Shown in pieces: positions 32,410 through 42,562 of a stretch of 64,000 bases of DNA. The stretch comes from Bacteroidales bacterium (lineage in GTDB: Bacteria; Bacteroidota; Bacteroidia; Bacteroidales; VadinHA17). Location of the stretch: contig PLNT01000016.1 of the NCBI GenBank assembly GCA_003141895.1, positions 124,001 through 188,000 on the forward strand, given 5' to 3'. The stretch's first letter is position 1; the number at the start of each line of letters is the position of its first letter. The notes under the pieces are model-generated. The model ran no database searches. It had not been told where the DNA came from and saw nothing but the letters and a program-made list of their open reading frames with translations. The position numbers and the translations under genes were made by a program.

Positions 32410-35400
32410 ATGTTCAACAGATTAGTAAAATACTTCCTTGAGAACCGGCTGGTTACATTCATAATACTTATCGCCTTTGTGGTAATGGGATTGGTAACCA
32501 TGCCATTCAATCTGAAATCGGGTCTTCTGCCAAGAAACCCGGTACCTGTTGATGCCATTCCCGATATTGGTGAAAACCAGCAGATAGTAGCAACCGAATG
32601 GATGGGGCGTTCTCCAAGAGATATTCAGGATCAGATAAGCTATCCTCTAACTACGGCATTACTTGGTATTCCGGGAGTACAGACAATAAGAAGTACTTCC
32701 ATGTTTGGAATGTCATTTATCTATATCATTTTTAAAGATAATATAGAGTTTTACTGGAGCAGGTCCAGAATTCTTGAAAAACTCAACTCTCTCCCATCAG
32801 GTACTTTGCCTGTTGGAGTACAACCATCGCTCGGACCCGATGCAACAGCCCTTGGACAGATATACTGGTACACTCTTGAGGGTCGGGATCCCAAAACCGG
32901 GAAACCAAATGGTGGCTGGGATCCTTCAGAACTTAAAACAATTCAGGATTTTTATGTTAAATACAGTCTTTCAACAGCAGAAGGTGTATCTGAAGTTGCG
33001 TCAGTAGGTGGATTTGTCAAGGAATACCAGGTTGATCTTAATCCTGACGCTTTAAAGGCTTACAGTGTGTCAGTTATGGATGTTATGAATGCAGTGAAGC
33101 AAAGTAATCTTGACATCGGTGCTGAAACCATTGAACTTAATAATGTAGAATACATCATCCGTGGACTTGGATATGTTAAAAGTCTGAATGATTTGGAATT
33201 ATCTGTTGTAGCTGTCCGGAATAATGTTCCTGTGCGTATTAAAGATGTAGCTCATGTCAATTTTGGTCCGGCTACCCGGCGTGGTGGTCTTGATAAGGCA
33301 GGATCTGAAGCTGTTGGTGCTGTAGTTGTAGCACGATATGGCTCAAACCCGATGGAAGTAATCAACAATGTAAAAGATAAGATTAAAGAAATAGAAGCAG
33401 GATTACCACAAAAAACGCTGCCTGATGGAACAGTTTCAAAAGTGACAGTAGTCCCTTTTTATGACAGGACAGGACTGATTAAAGAAACCATAGGAACTCT
33501 CGAATCAGCACTTTCTCATGAGATCCTTATAAGCATAATTGTAATTATTGTCCTCGTGATGAACCTCCGGGCATCAATGATTGTCGCTGGATTGCTGCCT
33601 ATTGGCGTATTAATGACATTTATACTCATGCGCTTCTTTGGAATAGATGCAAATATTGTGGCTCTGTCAGGCATTGCCATTGCTATTGGTGTTATGGTAG
33701 ATATTGGTATCGTTGATGTTGAGAACATTCTCAGGCATCTTGAAATGCCTGAAAATCATGGAATACGTGGCAAGAAACTATTAGATGTAATTTACCAGGC
33801 TACAACCGAAGTAAGGGCCGCAGTTGTTACATCAATCGCTACAACGATTGTAAGTTTCCTTCCTGTATTTGCCATGCAGGCACAGGAAGGGAAACTGTTC
33901 CATCCTCTTGCATTTACTAAAACATTCGCACTTCTCTCGGCATTTATCCTTGGAATAGTTGTTTTGCCTACTCTGGTACATATTTTCTTCAACATCTCGT
34001 TTGACAGGAAGAAAATCAAGAGAGTATGGAATGGTTGTCTCATTGCCGCAGGATTCATTTTTGTTATTGTCTGGCAAATGTGGCCGGCGTTAGCATTAAT
34101 AGCTGTTGGAATAAATAACCTGCTTGATTACAGATGGTCCGAAAAACGCAAAGAGTTTCCAAACTATATAAACATATTTATTACTGTCTTTTTTGCAACG
34201 TGGTACCTCTCCATTGAATGGCTGCCATTGGGAGCACATAACAGTGAATTTGCCAACTTCCTTTTCGTCGCAGGGATTGTAACAGTAATTCTCGTAGCCT
34301 TAATGTCCATGGTTCATTTTTATGAGAAGATACTTCGCTGGGCGTTACAGAACAAATGGAAGTTCCTGATGATTCCTGCATTTACCTTGCTATTTGGTCT
34401 TTTAGCATGGCAAGGTGTTAATAAGATTTTTGGTTTTATTCCCAAAGGTGCTGAAAAAGTCGGGTGGAAAAGTTTCCGTCAAACATCTGCATGGCAAAAT
34501 GCAGTAAAAACATTTCCGGGTACGGGGAAGGAATTCATGCCATCACTGAATGAAGGATCGTTTCTGCTTATGCCTACAAGTATGCCGCACTCTAGCATTG
34601 AAAAAAACCTTGAATACATTGAAACACTCGATAAACGTCTGGCAACCATACCTGAGGTGGAAGTTGCTGTTGGTAAATGGGGGCGTGTTAATTCTGCTCT
34701 TGATCCTGCTCCCATCCAGATGTTTGAGAATACAATAAACTACCGGTCGGAGTATATCCTCGATGAAAACGGGCACCGTATGCAGTTTAAGGTTAACAAA
34801 AAGGGAAATTATATTCTAAAGAATAATACAACTTACAATCCTGAAACTAAATCTTTCAGAGTTATTCCTGCTGATAGTCTGATTCCGGATAGCAAAGGAC
34901 AATACTTTCGTCAATGGCGACCTCAGATCAAAAAACCGCTCGATATCTGGAAAGAGATTGTAAAAGTGACTGATATTCCCGGTTTGACTTCGGCTCCTAA
35001 GTTGCAGCCGATTGAAACACGTCTCATCATGCTTTCGACCGGGATGCGTGCTCCGATGGGACTAAAAGTTTATGGCCCTGATCTTAATACAATCGAACAG
35101 GCAGGAATGATGTTTGAAAAAGCTTTAAAGGATGTTCCTTCGATTAAATCTTCGGCAGTTTTCTACGACCGTGCTGTTGGTGCACCTTATCTTGAAATTA
35201 AGCTTAACAGGGAAGCAATGGCACGTTACGGAATGACAGTAACCAATGTGCAGGAAATACTTCAGGTTGCTGTTGGAGGCATGTCGCTTTCAACCTCTGT
35301 AGAAGGACGGGAAAGGTTTCCTCTCAGAGTAAGATATGCCCGCGAATTGCGCGATAATCCGGAGGATCTGAAACGCATACTCATCCCTGCAATGAATGGA

Positions 35401-36282
35401 GTTCAGATACCACTGAGCGAAATAGCCGATATTGACTATACCAGAGGTGCACAAATGATTAGAAGCGAAAATACTTTCCTTGTAGGCTTTGTAATCTTTG
35501 ATAAACTTGAAGGAAAAGCTGAAGTTGATGTAGTCGATGAGGCGAGTAAAATTTTGAAAGGCAAGATCGACTCTGGCGAAATAATGCTTCCTCCAGGTGT
35601 TACTTACAAATTTGCCGGTAATTATGAAAATCAGTTAAGAGCTACAAAAAGACTTGCTATTGTAGTCCCTATAAGCTTAATAATAATTTTGCTCTTATTG
35701 TATTTCCAATTCCGCACAATTACCGCCTCATTCATCCACTTCTCCGGCGTCTTTGTTGCATTTTCGGGTGGTTTTATAATGCTGTGGCTATATGGACAGG
35801 ACTGGTTCATGAATTTCTCAGTCGCAGGATTAAATCTTCGTGACATGTTTCAAATGCATACCATAAACCTCAGTGTGGCCGTATGGGTTGGATTCATTGC
35901 CCTATTCGGGATAGCGACAAACGATGGAGTAATTATGGGGACCTACATCCACCAGGTATTTGAAAATATGAAACCAACCACAGTTCATGACGTACGCGAA
36001 GCAGTAGTAATGGCCGGGAAAAAACGTGTGCGTCCAGCTATGATGACAACAGCAGTTGCCGTTATTGCTTTGCTTCCTGTACTATCATCTACTGGTAAAG
36101 GAGCCGATATAATGGTTCCAATGGCAATCCCAACATTTGGAGGAATGGTAATTCAGGTAATGACAGTCTTTGTTGTTCCCCTGTTCCAGGCAATGTGGAG
36201 AGAAGGGGAAGTAATCAGGAAAAATAAAGTAGCTACTCAAACTATTAATAATCAATTGGAAAATGAAAACGATAACATATAA
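32410..36282 (+). CDS. cusA: CusA/CzcA-family heavy-metal RND efflux pump
   Basis: A 1290-residue inner-membrane RND protein, longer than typical CusA (about 1050) because of an extra region of about 150 residues after the first helix block (about residues 530-680) and another at about 780-840. It has two blocks of membrane helices around two large periplasmic domains. Landmarks are VDAIPDIGENQQIV, GIAIAIGVMVDIGIVDVENI and IALFGIATNDGVIMGTYI. Methionines in TSMPHSS and RLIMLSTGM align with the Cu/Ag relay of CusA. It overlaps the TolC-like gene by 20 bases. With that gene and the CusB-like gene it forms a tripartite efflux system. Confidence 0.93.
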   Translation: MFNRLVKYFLENRLVTFIILIAFVVMGLVTMPFNLKSGLLPRNPVPVDAIPDIGENQQIVATEWMGRSPRDIQDQISYPLTTALLGIPGVQTIRSTSMFGMSFIYIIFKDNIEFYWSRSRILEKLNSLPSGTLPVGVQPSLGPDATALGQIYWYTLEGRDPKTGKPNGGWDPSELKTIQDFYVKYSLSTAEGVSEVASVGGFVKEYQVDLNPDALKAYSVSVMDVMNAVKQSNLDIGAETIELNNVEYIIRGLGYVKSLNDLELSVVAVRNNVPVRIKDVAHVNFGPATRRGGLDKAGSEAVGAVVVARYGSNPMEVINNVKDKIKEIEAGLPQKTLPDGTVSKVTVVPFYDRTGLIKETIGTLESALSHEILISIIVIIVLVMNLRASMIVAGLLPIGVLMTFILMRFFGIDANIVALSGIAIAIGVMVDIGIVDVENILRHLEMPENHGIRGKKLLDVIYQATTEVRAAVVTSIATTIVSFLPVFAMQAQEGKLFHPLAFTKTFALLSAFILGIVVLPTLVHIFFNISFDRKKIKRVWNGCLIAAGFIFVIVWQMWPALALIAVGINNLLDYRWSEKRKEFPNYINIFITVFFATWYLSIEWLPLGAHNSEFANFLFVAGIVTVILVALMSMVHFYEKILRWALQNKWKFLMIPAFTLLFGLLAWQGVNKIFGFIPKGAEKVGWKSFRQTSAWQNAVKTFPGTGKEFMPSLNEGSFLLMPTSMPHSSIEKNLEYIETLDKRLATIPEVEVAVGKWGRVNSALDPAPIQMFENTINYRSEYILDENGHRMQFKVNKKGNYILKNNTTYNPETKSFRVIPADSLIPDSKGQYFRQWRPQIKKPLDIWKEIVKVTDIPGLTSAPKLQPIETRLIMLSTGMRAPMGLKVYGPDLNTIEQAGMMFEKALKDVPSIKSSAVFYDRAVGAPYLEIKLNREAMARYGMTVTNVQEILQVAVGGMSLSTSVEGRERFPLRVRYARELRDNPEDLKRILIPAMNGVQIPLSEIADIDYTRGAQMIRSENTFLVGFVIFDKLEGKAEVDVVDEASKILKGKIDSGEIMLPPGVTYKFAGNYENQLRATKRLAIVVPISLIIILLLLYFQFRTITASFIHFSGVFVAFSGGFIMLWLYGQDWFMNFSVAGLNLRDMFQMHTINLSVAVWVGFIALFGIATNDGVIMGTYIHQVFENMKPTTVHDVREAVVMAGKKRVRPAMMTTAVAVIALLPVLSSTGKGADIMVPMAIPTFGGMVIQVMTVFVVPLFQAMWREGEVIRKNKVATQTINNQLENENDNI

Positions 36283-37717
36283 AAAATTACTAATAGCATT
36301 TATTTCTCTGAGTAGCTGGATTGTTGTCAGTAGCCAACAGTATCCTGATTCGCTTCTAAGATATCTCGAAATTGCAGCAAAAAAAAATCCAGGCGTCCTC
36401 CAGAAATACAGTGAATATCAGGCAGCACTACAAAAGATACCTCAGGTTGGCAGTCTTCCGGATCCTGAATTAAGCGCAGGAGTATTTCTTAGTCCAATGG
36501 AGCTGGTTAGTGGTAATCAGGTTGCGGATTTAAGACTGATGCAGATGTTCCCATGGTTTGGAGTTCTGAAGTATGCCAAAGATGAAATGAGTCTGATGGC
36601 AAAAGCAAAATTTGAACTTTTCCGTGATGCAAAACTTCAGGTCTTTTATGATGTTCAACGCACTTGGTACGAACTATATAAAGTTCAAAAGGATATCAGT
36701 ATTTCAGAAAAGAATATTGAGATCCTTAAATTGATTGAACGGCTTGCCCTTGTCAGATTCAAATCGGCTTCATTGGAAAACTCTCCGGCATCATCTCAAA
36801 GTACAACAACTTCATCTGTTAGTAGCAGCAGTAACAGTACCGGTTCCTCAGGAATGCAGACCATGGCTGCTGGTCAGAGCAGGACAGGTTCTTCAGGATC
36901 GAATCAGTCTTCTTCAATGCAGACCGGCACAATGGGATCCTCTTCAGGAGGTTCTGGTCTGGCAGATATTTACAGGATACAAATCGAGTCAGGTGACCTT
37001 GAAAACAATATAGCTTTATTGAAAAATCAACAAAACTCGATTATAGCAAAGTTTAACACCTACCTGAACAGGTCTGTAACATCACCGGTTCACATTAATG
37101 AAAATATAACCAGGGATTCACTTGAATTTTCATTGACAATTGTTTCGGATAGTATGCTGGCACATAACCCTATGTTGGGAATGCTGGATTTCGAAAAACA
37201 ATCATTAGAAGCCAGGGAAAAAATGGTTACACGTATGGGATACCCAATGGTAGGTTTAGGGCTGAATTATTCTATCATCAGCAAATCCTCTACCGCAATG
37301 GGAACTCCTGATATGAATGGCAAGGACATGATTATGCCAATGGTAGTTTTTACCCTGCCCATATACAGAAAAAAATATACTGCTATGCAAAACGAAGCCG
37401 AACTCATGAAAACAGCCACCTCAGAAAACTATCAGTCTACAGCTAATTCATTGCAGGCTGAATATTATCAGGCTATACTTCTGTACCAGGACGCGCAACG
37501 CAGGATTAAATTGTATGAAAATCAATTTCAACTGGCATCAAAATCTCTTGATCTTATGCTGAAAAGTTTCTCAACATCTACATCAGGGCTAACAGATGTC
37601 CTGCGCGTGAGGCAACAAACACTTGACTATGAACTCAGGCAGGTGGAAGCTGTCGCTGACTTCAACACAGCAATTGCATGGTTAAAACGTTTAATGGCTT
37701 ATTCTCAAATACAATAA
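36263..37717 (+). CDS. TolC-family outer-membrane channel protein
   Basis: A 484-residue protein with a signal peptide (LLIAFISLSSWIVVSSQQ) and the two long coiled-coil halves of the outer membrane efflux family. A Ser/Thr/Gly/Met-rich insertion of about 65 residues interrupts the first half at about residues 168-231 and contains repeated SSSGM-type units. It should form the exit duct of the CusA-like pump. Start ATG 36263 lies inside the end of cusA, so translation is coupled. Confidence 0.9.
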   Translation: MKTITYKKLLIAFISLSSWIVVSSQQYPDSLLRYLEIAAKKNPGVLQKYSEYQAALQKIPQVGSLPDPELSAGVFLSPMELVSGNQVADLRLMQMFPWFGVLKYAKDEMSLMAKAKFELFRDAKLQVFYDVQRTWYELYKVQKDISISEKNIEILKLIERLALVRFKSASLENSPASSQSTTTSSVSSSSNSTGSSGMQTMAAGQSRTGSSGSNQSSSMQTGTMGSSSGGSGLADIYRIQIESGDLENNIALLKNQQNSIIAKFNTYLNRSVTSPVHINENITRDSLEFSLTIVSDSMLAHNPMLGMLDFEKQSLEAREKMVTRMGYPMVGLGLNYSIISKSSTAMGTPDMNGKDMIMPMVVFTLPIYRKKYTAMQNEAELMKTATSENYQSTANSLQAEYYQAILLYQDAQRRIKLYENQFQLASKSLDLMLKSFSTSTSGLTDVLRVRQQTLDYELRQVEAVADFNTAIAWLKRLMAYSQIQ

Positions 37718-37729
37718 ATATGAATCACA

Positions 37730-39097
37730 ATGAAAAAACTTAGACGCTTTAAAATATTCTCTGATAAATATGTGAAGTATAGTCTCATACTGATATTGGG
37801 GACGTTTATAGGATGGTTAGTGTTCCATCCTTCTCAAAAAACCGAAGAGAAACGCGATCATTCAACAGAATTTGCCCAGGGTACAATATGGACATGCGCA
37901 ATGCACGCTCAGATAAGAATGGATCAGCCAGGTAAATGCCCGATCTGCGGAATGGAATTAATTCCTCTCGTAAAGAGCAGTACAACTTCTGTTGATCCCT
38001 CTGCAATTCATTTGAGTAAGGAGGCTGCTCAGCTTGCGAATGTCCTCACTTCTGTTGTTAATAAACAAAAGCCGGTAAAAGAGGTCCGTCTTTACGGTAA
38101 AGTGCAGGCTGATGAAAGATTGTTTCAGAGTCAGGTTGCACATGTTCCCGGACGAATAGAAAAGCTGTCAGTAAATTTTACTGGTGAAACGGTAGTTAAA
38201 GGTCAGGTACTCGCAGAAATATATTCACCTGAACTCATCACAGCACAGCAGGAATTACTGGAAACAGTTAAAACAAAACAATTACAACCTGAATTATATG
38301 AAGCTTCCAAAGAAAAACTGCGCCAATGGAAAATCACTGATGATCAGATTGCTAATGTTGAAAGTTCAGGAGTTGTCCAGAATAATTTTGAAGTGGTTTC
38401 CAATACGGCAGGTACTGTGACTGCCCGCAGGGTAAATACTGGAGATCATGTATCTCAGGGAACTGTTTTATTTGATATTGCTGATCTCTCGAAAGTCTGG
38501 ATTATGTTTGATGCCTATGAAAGTGATCTGCAGTTTTTGCACACAGGTGAAAAACTTTCATTTACTCTTCAGGCTTTACCCGGTATTGATTTTTCCGGCA
38601 ATATAATCTTTATTGATCCGGTTATTGATCCTGTTACGAGGGTTGCAAAAGTGAGGGTTGAGACAGGAAATCAATCTGGGAAACTAAAACCTGAAATGTT
38701 CGCTACAGGAATTGTCTCGACTACTCTTAATGAATATAGTGACAATATGGTTATCCCGAAAACTGCAGTACTTTGGACTGGTAAGCGGTCAGTTGTTTAT
38801 GTCAAAGAACCTGGTACTGATGAACCAATTTTTAAATTACGTGAAATTGGTCTTGGTCCAATGCTTGGAGAAAGTTATGTAATTACTGATGGTCTTACTG
38901 AAGGAGAAGAAATTGTAACAAGTGGGACATTCAGTGTCGATGCTGCTTCACAGCTCGAAGGAAAACCAAGTATGATGAATCCTGAAGGAGGAAAAGTTTC
39001 TACCATGCCAGGTATGCAGATGCCCGGTGATTCAAAACCCGGGAATGATACAAGTATGAAAGGAATGAAAATGCCGGAAGACAATAAACGGAATTAG
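37730..39097 (+). CDS. cusB: CusB-like periplasmic adaptor with heavy-metal-binding domain
   Basis: A 455-residue membrane fusion protein with an N-terminal membrane anchor (YSLILILGTFIGWLVF). It then has a heavy-metal-binding motif WTCAMHAQIR...GKCPICGMELIPL at residues 54-85. The barrel-sandwich and beta-barrel core follows, with VNFTGETVVKGQVLAEIYSPEL as the lipoyl-like half. The C-terminal tail is Met-rich (MPGMQMPG, KGMKMPE), as in Cu/Ag-handling adaptors. It links the RND pump to the TolC-like duct. It lies 12 bases after that gene. Confidence 0.92.
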   Translation: MKKLRRFKIFSDKYVKYSLILILGTFIGWLVFHPSQKTEEKRDHSTEFAQGTIWTCAMHAQIRMDQPGKCPICGMELIPLVKSSTTSVDPSAIHLSKEAAQLANVLTSVVNKQKPVKEVRLYGKVQADERLFQSQVAHVPGRIEKLSVNFTGETVVKGQVLAEIYSPELITAQQELLETVKTKQLQPELYEASKEKLRQWKITDDQIANVESSGVVQNNFEVVSNTAGTVTARRVNTGDHVSQGTVLFDIADLSKVWIMFDAYESDLQFLHTGEKLSFTLQALPGIDFSGNIIFIDPVIDPVTRVAKVRVETGNQSGKLKPEMFATGIVSTTLNEYSDNMVIPKTAVLWTGKRSVVYVKEPGTDEPIFKLREIGLGPMLGESYVITDGLTEGEEIVTSGTFSVDAASQLEGKPSMMNPEGGKVSTMPGMQMPGDSKPGNDTSMKGMKMPEDNKRN

Positions 39098-39148
39098 GAT
39101 TATAGACAATTAAAGTTTAACCTGAAGGAAATAATTTAATTTTTAAAA

Positions 39149-41656
39149 ATGACACATACATATACTGTTTACGGAATGAGCTGTAATAATTGTCGGACTC
39201 ATGTGGAGGATGCACTCAAAAAAGTTGAAAATGTGACCAGCGTTTCTGTAGATCTGCAGAAAGCAGAAGCGGTTATTACGATGGATGCGCATATATCATT
39301 GGAAAAATTTCAGGAGACTCTGAAAAATGAAGGCGGAAATTATAGCATATCACTACCCGGTGATATAGCATTTGCAAATAAATTCAAGGAAGAAAAATTA
39401 AAATTAAAATCCTCTGGCAAAGGTTCAGGAGTTTACTATTGCCCAATGCACTGCGAAGGTGAAAAAACCTACGATAAGCCTGGTGATTGCCCTGTTTGTG
39501 GAATGGATCTTGTAGAACAGCCTTCAGTTAAGAAAAATGATCAATATACCTGTCCTATGCATCCAGAAGTCATTAAGGATGTACCTGGTTCATGTCCAAT
39601 ATGCGGGATGGATCTGGTCCCCCTTGAAGCGGATTTGGAAGAGGAAGACAAAACATATAATACACTACTTCGGAAATTTAAGATTTCATTATTATTCACA
39701 GTTCCGGTTTTTCTGATCGCGATGTCAGAAATGATTCATAATAATCCGCTGATGACAGTTATGCCATGGAAGTACTGGAATTGGGTGCAGCTGCTTTTAT
39801 CAATTCCGGTGGTATTTTATACTGCCTGGATGTTTTTTGAACGTGCCTGGCGCTCTGTTAAAACCTGGAACCTGAATATGTTTACGCTTATCGGAATTGG
39901 TTCAGGAGTTGCCTGGCTTTTTAGTGTTACTTCCTTGCTTTTTCCCGGTTTCTTCCCCGATCAGTTTAAATCACATGCCGGTACAGTATATGTATATTTT
40001 GAAGCTACCACGGTAATTCTGACTCTGGTTTTACTGGGTCAGCTTCTTGAAGCCAGGGCTCACGGTAAAACCAACAGCGCGATTAAAGCGTTATTAAAGC
40101 TGGCTCCGAATAAAGCAACAAAAATCATTGATGGTAAAGAACTGGTTGTTGCCATAGATTCTATTCAGAAAGGAGATTTGTTACGAGTGAAACCTGGTGA
40201 AAAAATCCCTGTAGATGGAAGTATTCAGAACGGGGAATCATCAATTGATGAATCAATGATCTCCGGTGAACCTATTCCTGTAGATAAGAAGATTGGTGAT
40301 AAAGTAAGCTCCGGCACTATCAACGGGAACAAAACCTTTGTAATGACTGCAGAAAAGGTAGGTTCAGAAACCTTGCTTTCCCATATAATTGAAATGGTAA
40401 ATTCTGCGAGTCGTTCAAGAGCTCCAATACAGAATCTGGCTGATAAAATTTCAGGATATTTTGTTCCAGTGGTCGTTGGCATTTCAGTTGTTACTTTTAT
40501 TGTTTGGGCAATTTATGGAGGAGAGCATGCATATATATATGCACTTGTAAATGCTATCGCGGTACTTATCATTGCCTGTCCTTGTGCACTGGGTCTGGCT
40601 ACTCCAATGGCTGTTATGGTTGGAGTGGGAAAAGGAGCACAATCGGGAATATTAATCAGGAATGCAGAATCGCTTGAAAAAATGAACTCCATCGATATTG
40701 TCATTATTGATAAAACCGGAACCGTCACAGAAGGAAAACCATCAGTTGAAAAGGTGATCAGCATTACTCCAGAAATTTCCGACGATGAGGTGCTTCAGAA
40801 AATCATCTCTTTGAACAGCAGCAGTGAACATCCACTGGCTCAGGCAACCATTCGTTATGGCGCAGACAAAAAACTCGATGTGCTTCCGGTTTTTGACTTT
40901 GAAGCCCTTTCGGGAAAGGGCGTTACTGGTATGCTGAATGGAAAAAAGCTGGCACTTGGCAATGAAAAACTTATGCATGAGATTAATGCGGATATTCCTG
41001 CCGAATTGAAAAAACAGGTTTCACTGGAACAAAAACTGGGGAAAACAGTCTCCTATCTCTCTGAAGATAATAAGGCAGTAGGTTTTGTCGTTATATCAGA
41101 TAAAATAAAAGAATCAAGTAAAGAGGCTATCTATAATCTTCAGAAAGAAGGTCTGAAAGTAATAATGTTTACTGGCGATAACGAAGAAACTGCAAAAGCT
41201 GTCAGCGATGCATTGAAACTCGATGGATACAAGTCACAGATGCTTCCCGGGGATAAACTTGATGCAATAAAACAATTTCAGGCTGAAGGCAAAAAAGTAG
41301 CCATGGCAGGCGACGGCATCAATGATGCTCCGGCACTGGCACAGGCAGATATAGGGATTGCAATGGGAACCGGAACTGATGTTGCTATAGAAAGTGCCGG
41401 TATTACTCTTGTTAAAGGTGATCTTAAAGGTATTGCCAAAGCAAGATCATTAAGTCAGAAGGTTATGAAGAATATTAAAGAGAATCTCTTTTTTGCTCTT
41501 GCTTATAATACCCTTGGGATACCACTGGCAGCAGGAGTGTTATACCCCTTCTTCGGAATATTGCTTTCACCGATGATAGCTGCGCTGGCAATGAGCTTCA
41601 GCTCAGTATCGGTAATAACTAACTCATTACGATTAAGAAACGTGAAATTGATATAA
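39149..41656 (+). CDS. copA: Copper-translocating P1B-type ATPase
   Basis: An 835-residue P-type ATPase with an N-terminal HMA domain (GMSCNNC), then two tandem metal-binding motifs, CPMHCEG...CPVCGMDL and CPMHPEV...CPICGMDL. About eight membrane helices follow, with the metal-site motif CPC in IACPCALG near residue 477. The phosphorylation motif DKTGT is near 521, and the nucleotide-binding SSSEHPLA and [10 protein letters not shown] motifs follow. CPC identifies a Cu+/Ag+ exporter. It completes the copper resistance operon, 51 bases after the adaptor gene. Confidence 0.96.
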   Translation: MTHTYTVYGMSCNNCRTHVEDALKKVENVTSVSVDLQKAEAVITMDAHISLEKFQETLKNEGGNYSISLPGDIAFANKFKEEKLKLKSSGKGSGVYYCPMHCEGEKTYDKPGDCPVCGMDLVEQPSVKKNDQYTCPMHPEVIKDVPGSCPICGMDLVPLEADLEEEDKTYNTLLRKFKISLLFTVPVFLIAMSEMIHNNPLMTVMPWKYWNWVQLLLSIPVVFYTAWMFFERAWRSVKTWNLNMFTLIGIGSGVAWLFSVTSLLFPGFFPDQFKSHAGTVYVYFEATTVILTLVLLGQLLEARAHGKTNSAIKALLKLAPNKATKIIDGKELVVAIDSIQKGDLLRVKPGEKIPVDGSIQNGESSIDESMISGEPIPVDKKIGDKVSSGTINGNKTFVMTAEKVGSETLLSHIIEMVNSASRSRAPIQNLADKISGYFVPVVVGISVVTFIVWAIYGGEHAYIYALVNAIAVLIIACPCALGLATPMAVMVGVGKGAQSGILIRNAESLEKMNSIDIVIIDKTGTVTEGKPSVEKVISITPEISDDEVLQKIISLNSSSEHPLAQATIRYGADKKLDVLPVFDFEALSGKGVTGMLNGKKLALGNEKLMHEINADIPAELKKQVSLEQKLGKTVSYLSEDNKAVGFVVISDKIKESSKEAIYNLQKEGLKVIMFTGDNEETAKAVSDALKLDGYKSQMLPGDKLDAIKQFQAEGKKVAMAGDGINDAPALAQADIGIAMGTGTDVAIESAGITLVKGDLKGIAKARSLSQKVMKNIKENLFFALAYNTLGIPLAAGVLYPFFGILLSPMIAALAMSFSSVSVITNSLRLRNVKLI

Positions 41657-41709
41657 TCTTTGATTTATGAATATCTTTGACCTGGTAAAGAAAGAAAGAG
41701 AATAACAAC

Positions 41710-42543
41710 ATGGACGATAATTTAAATCTATTAAAAATACGACTTAAAGAATATAAAAGTGCCGTAATAGCGTTTTCGGGGGGAGTAGATAGTACATTCC
41801 TTGCCCGTATTGCAAAAGATGTTTTTGGAGACAAACTGTTACTGATAACAGCCACATCAAGTACATATCCGTTTTACGAGCTTGAAGAAGCAAAATCACT
41901 AGCTGAGTTGCTTGGAATTAAACATAAAATAATCGTTTCCGAAGAAATAGATATACCGGGGTATGCAGATAATCCTCCCGACAGATGTTATTATTGCAAG
42001 AGCGAGTTATTTGGAAAGATAAAACATATCGCATCTTTAGAAGGTTATGAAGCAGTGCTGGATGGCAGTAATGCTGACGATCTAAACGACTTTCGTCCCG
42101 GAATGAGAGCGAAGCTGGAAAAAGGAGTCATCTCTCCTCTCGCAGATTCAGGTTTTACAAAAAACGAGATAAGACGTTTATCTGCAATTCTTAATCTGCC
42201 AACAGCTACAAAACAATCTTATGCCTGTCTCGCATCAAGATTTCCTTATGGAGAAAAGATCACTAAAATTAAACTCGACAGGCTTGCAACGGCTGAATTC
42301 GAAGTTAGAAAGCTTGGATTTACTCAATTCCGAATCAGGAGTCATGAAAATCTGGCAAGATTAGAGTTTATCCCTTCTGAAATGGATAAGGCGTGGGAAA
42401 CAAAAGATATGCTCACAGCAATTTGTAAAAATTCTGGTTTTACCTTTGTCACAATTGATCTCAAAGGTTACAGAACCGGTTCAATGAATGAGGTACTACC
42501 GGAATCGGTAAAAGCAAGTTTTCTGAAAACTGATAAAAGATAA
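41710..42543 (+). CDS. larE: LarE, ATP-dependent sulfur transferase for the nickel-pincer cofactor
   Basis: A 277-residue PP-loop ATPase (AFSGGVDSTF, residues 21-30) of the LarE family. LarE converts pyridinium dicarboxylate to the dithio form that holds nickel in LarA. Cys173 in SYACLASRFPYG corresponds to the sacrificial Cys176 of Lactobacillus LarE. Cys93 and Cys96 (CYYCKSELF) add a CxxC, the three-cysteine pattern of LarE proteins that carry a [4Fe-4S] cluster and may use an external sulfur source. The likely client is the LarA-like protein at 5391. It precedes the ThiF/rhodanese gene by 19 bases. Confidence 0.92.
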   Translation: MDDNLNLLKIRLKEYKSAVIAFSGGVDSTFLARIAKDVFGDKLLLITATSSTYPFYELEEAKSLAELLGIKHKIIVSEEIDIPGYADNPPDRCYYCKSELFGKIKHIASLEGYEAVLDGSNADDLNDFRPGMRAKLEKGVISPLADSGFTKNEIRRLSAILNLPTATKQSYACLASRFPYGEKITKIKLDRLATAEFEVRKLGFTQFRIRSHENLARLEFIPSEMDKAWETKDMLTAICKNSGFTFVTIDLKGYRTGSMNEVLPESVKASFLKTDKR

Positions 42544-42562
42544 CTTTTGAAAACTAAAACGT

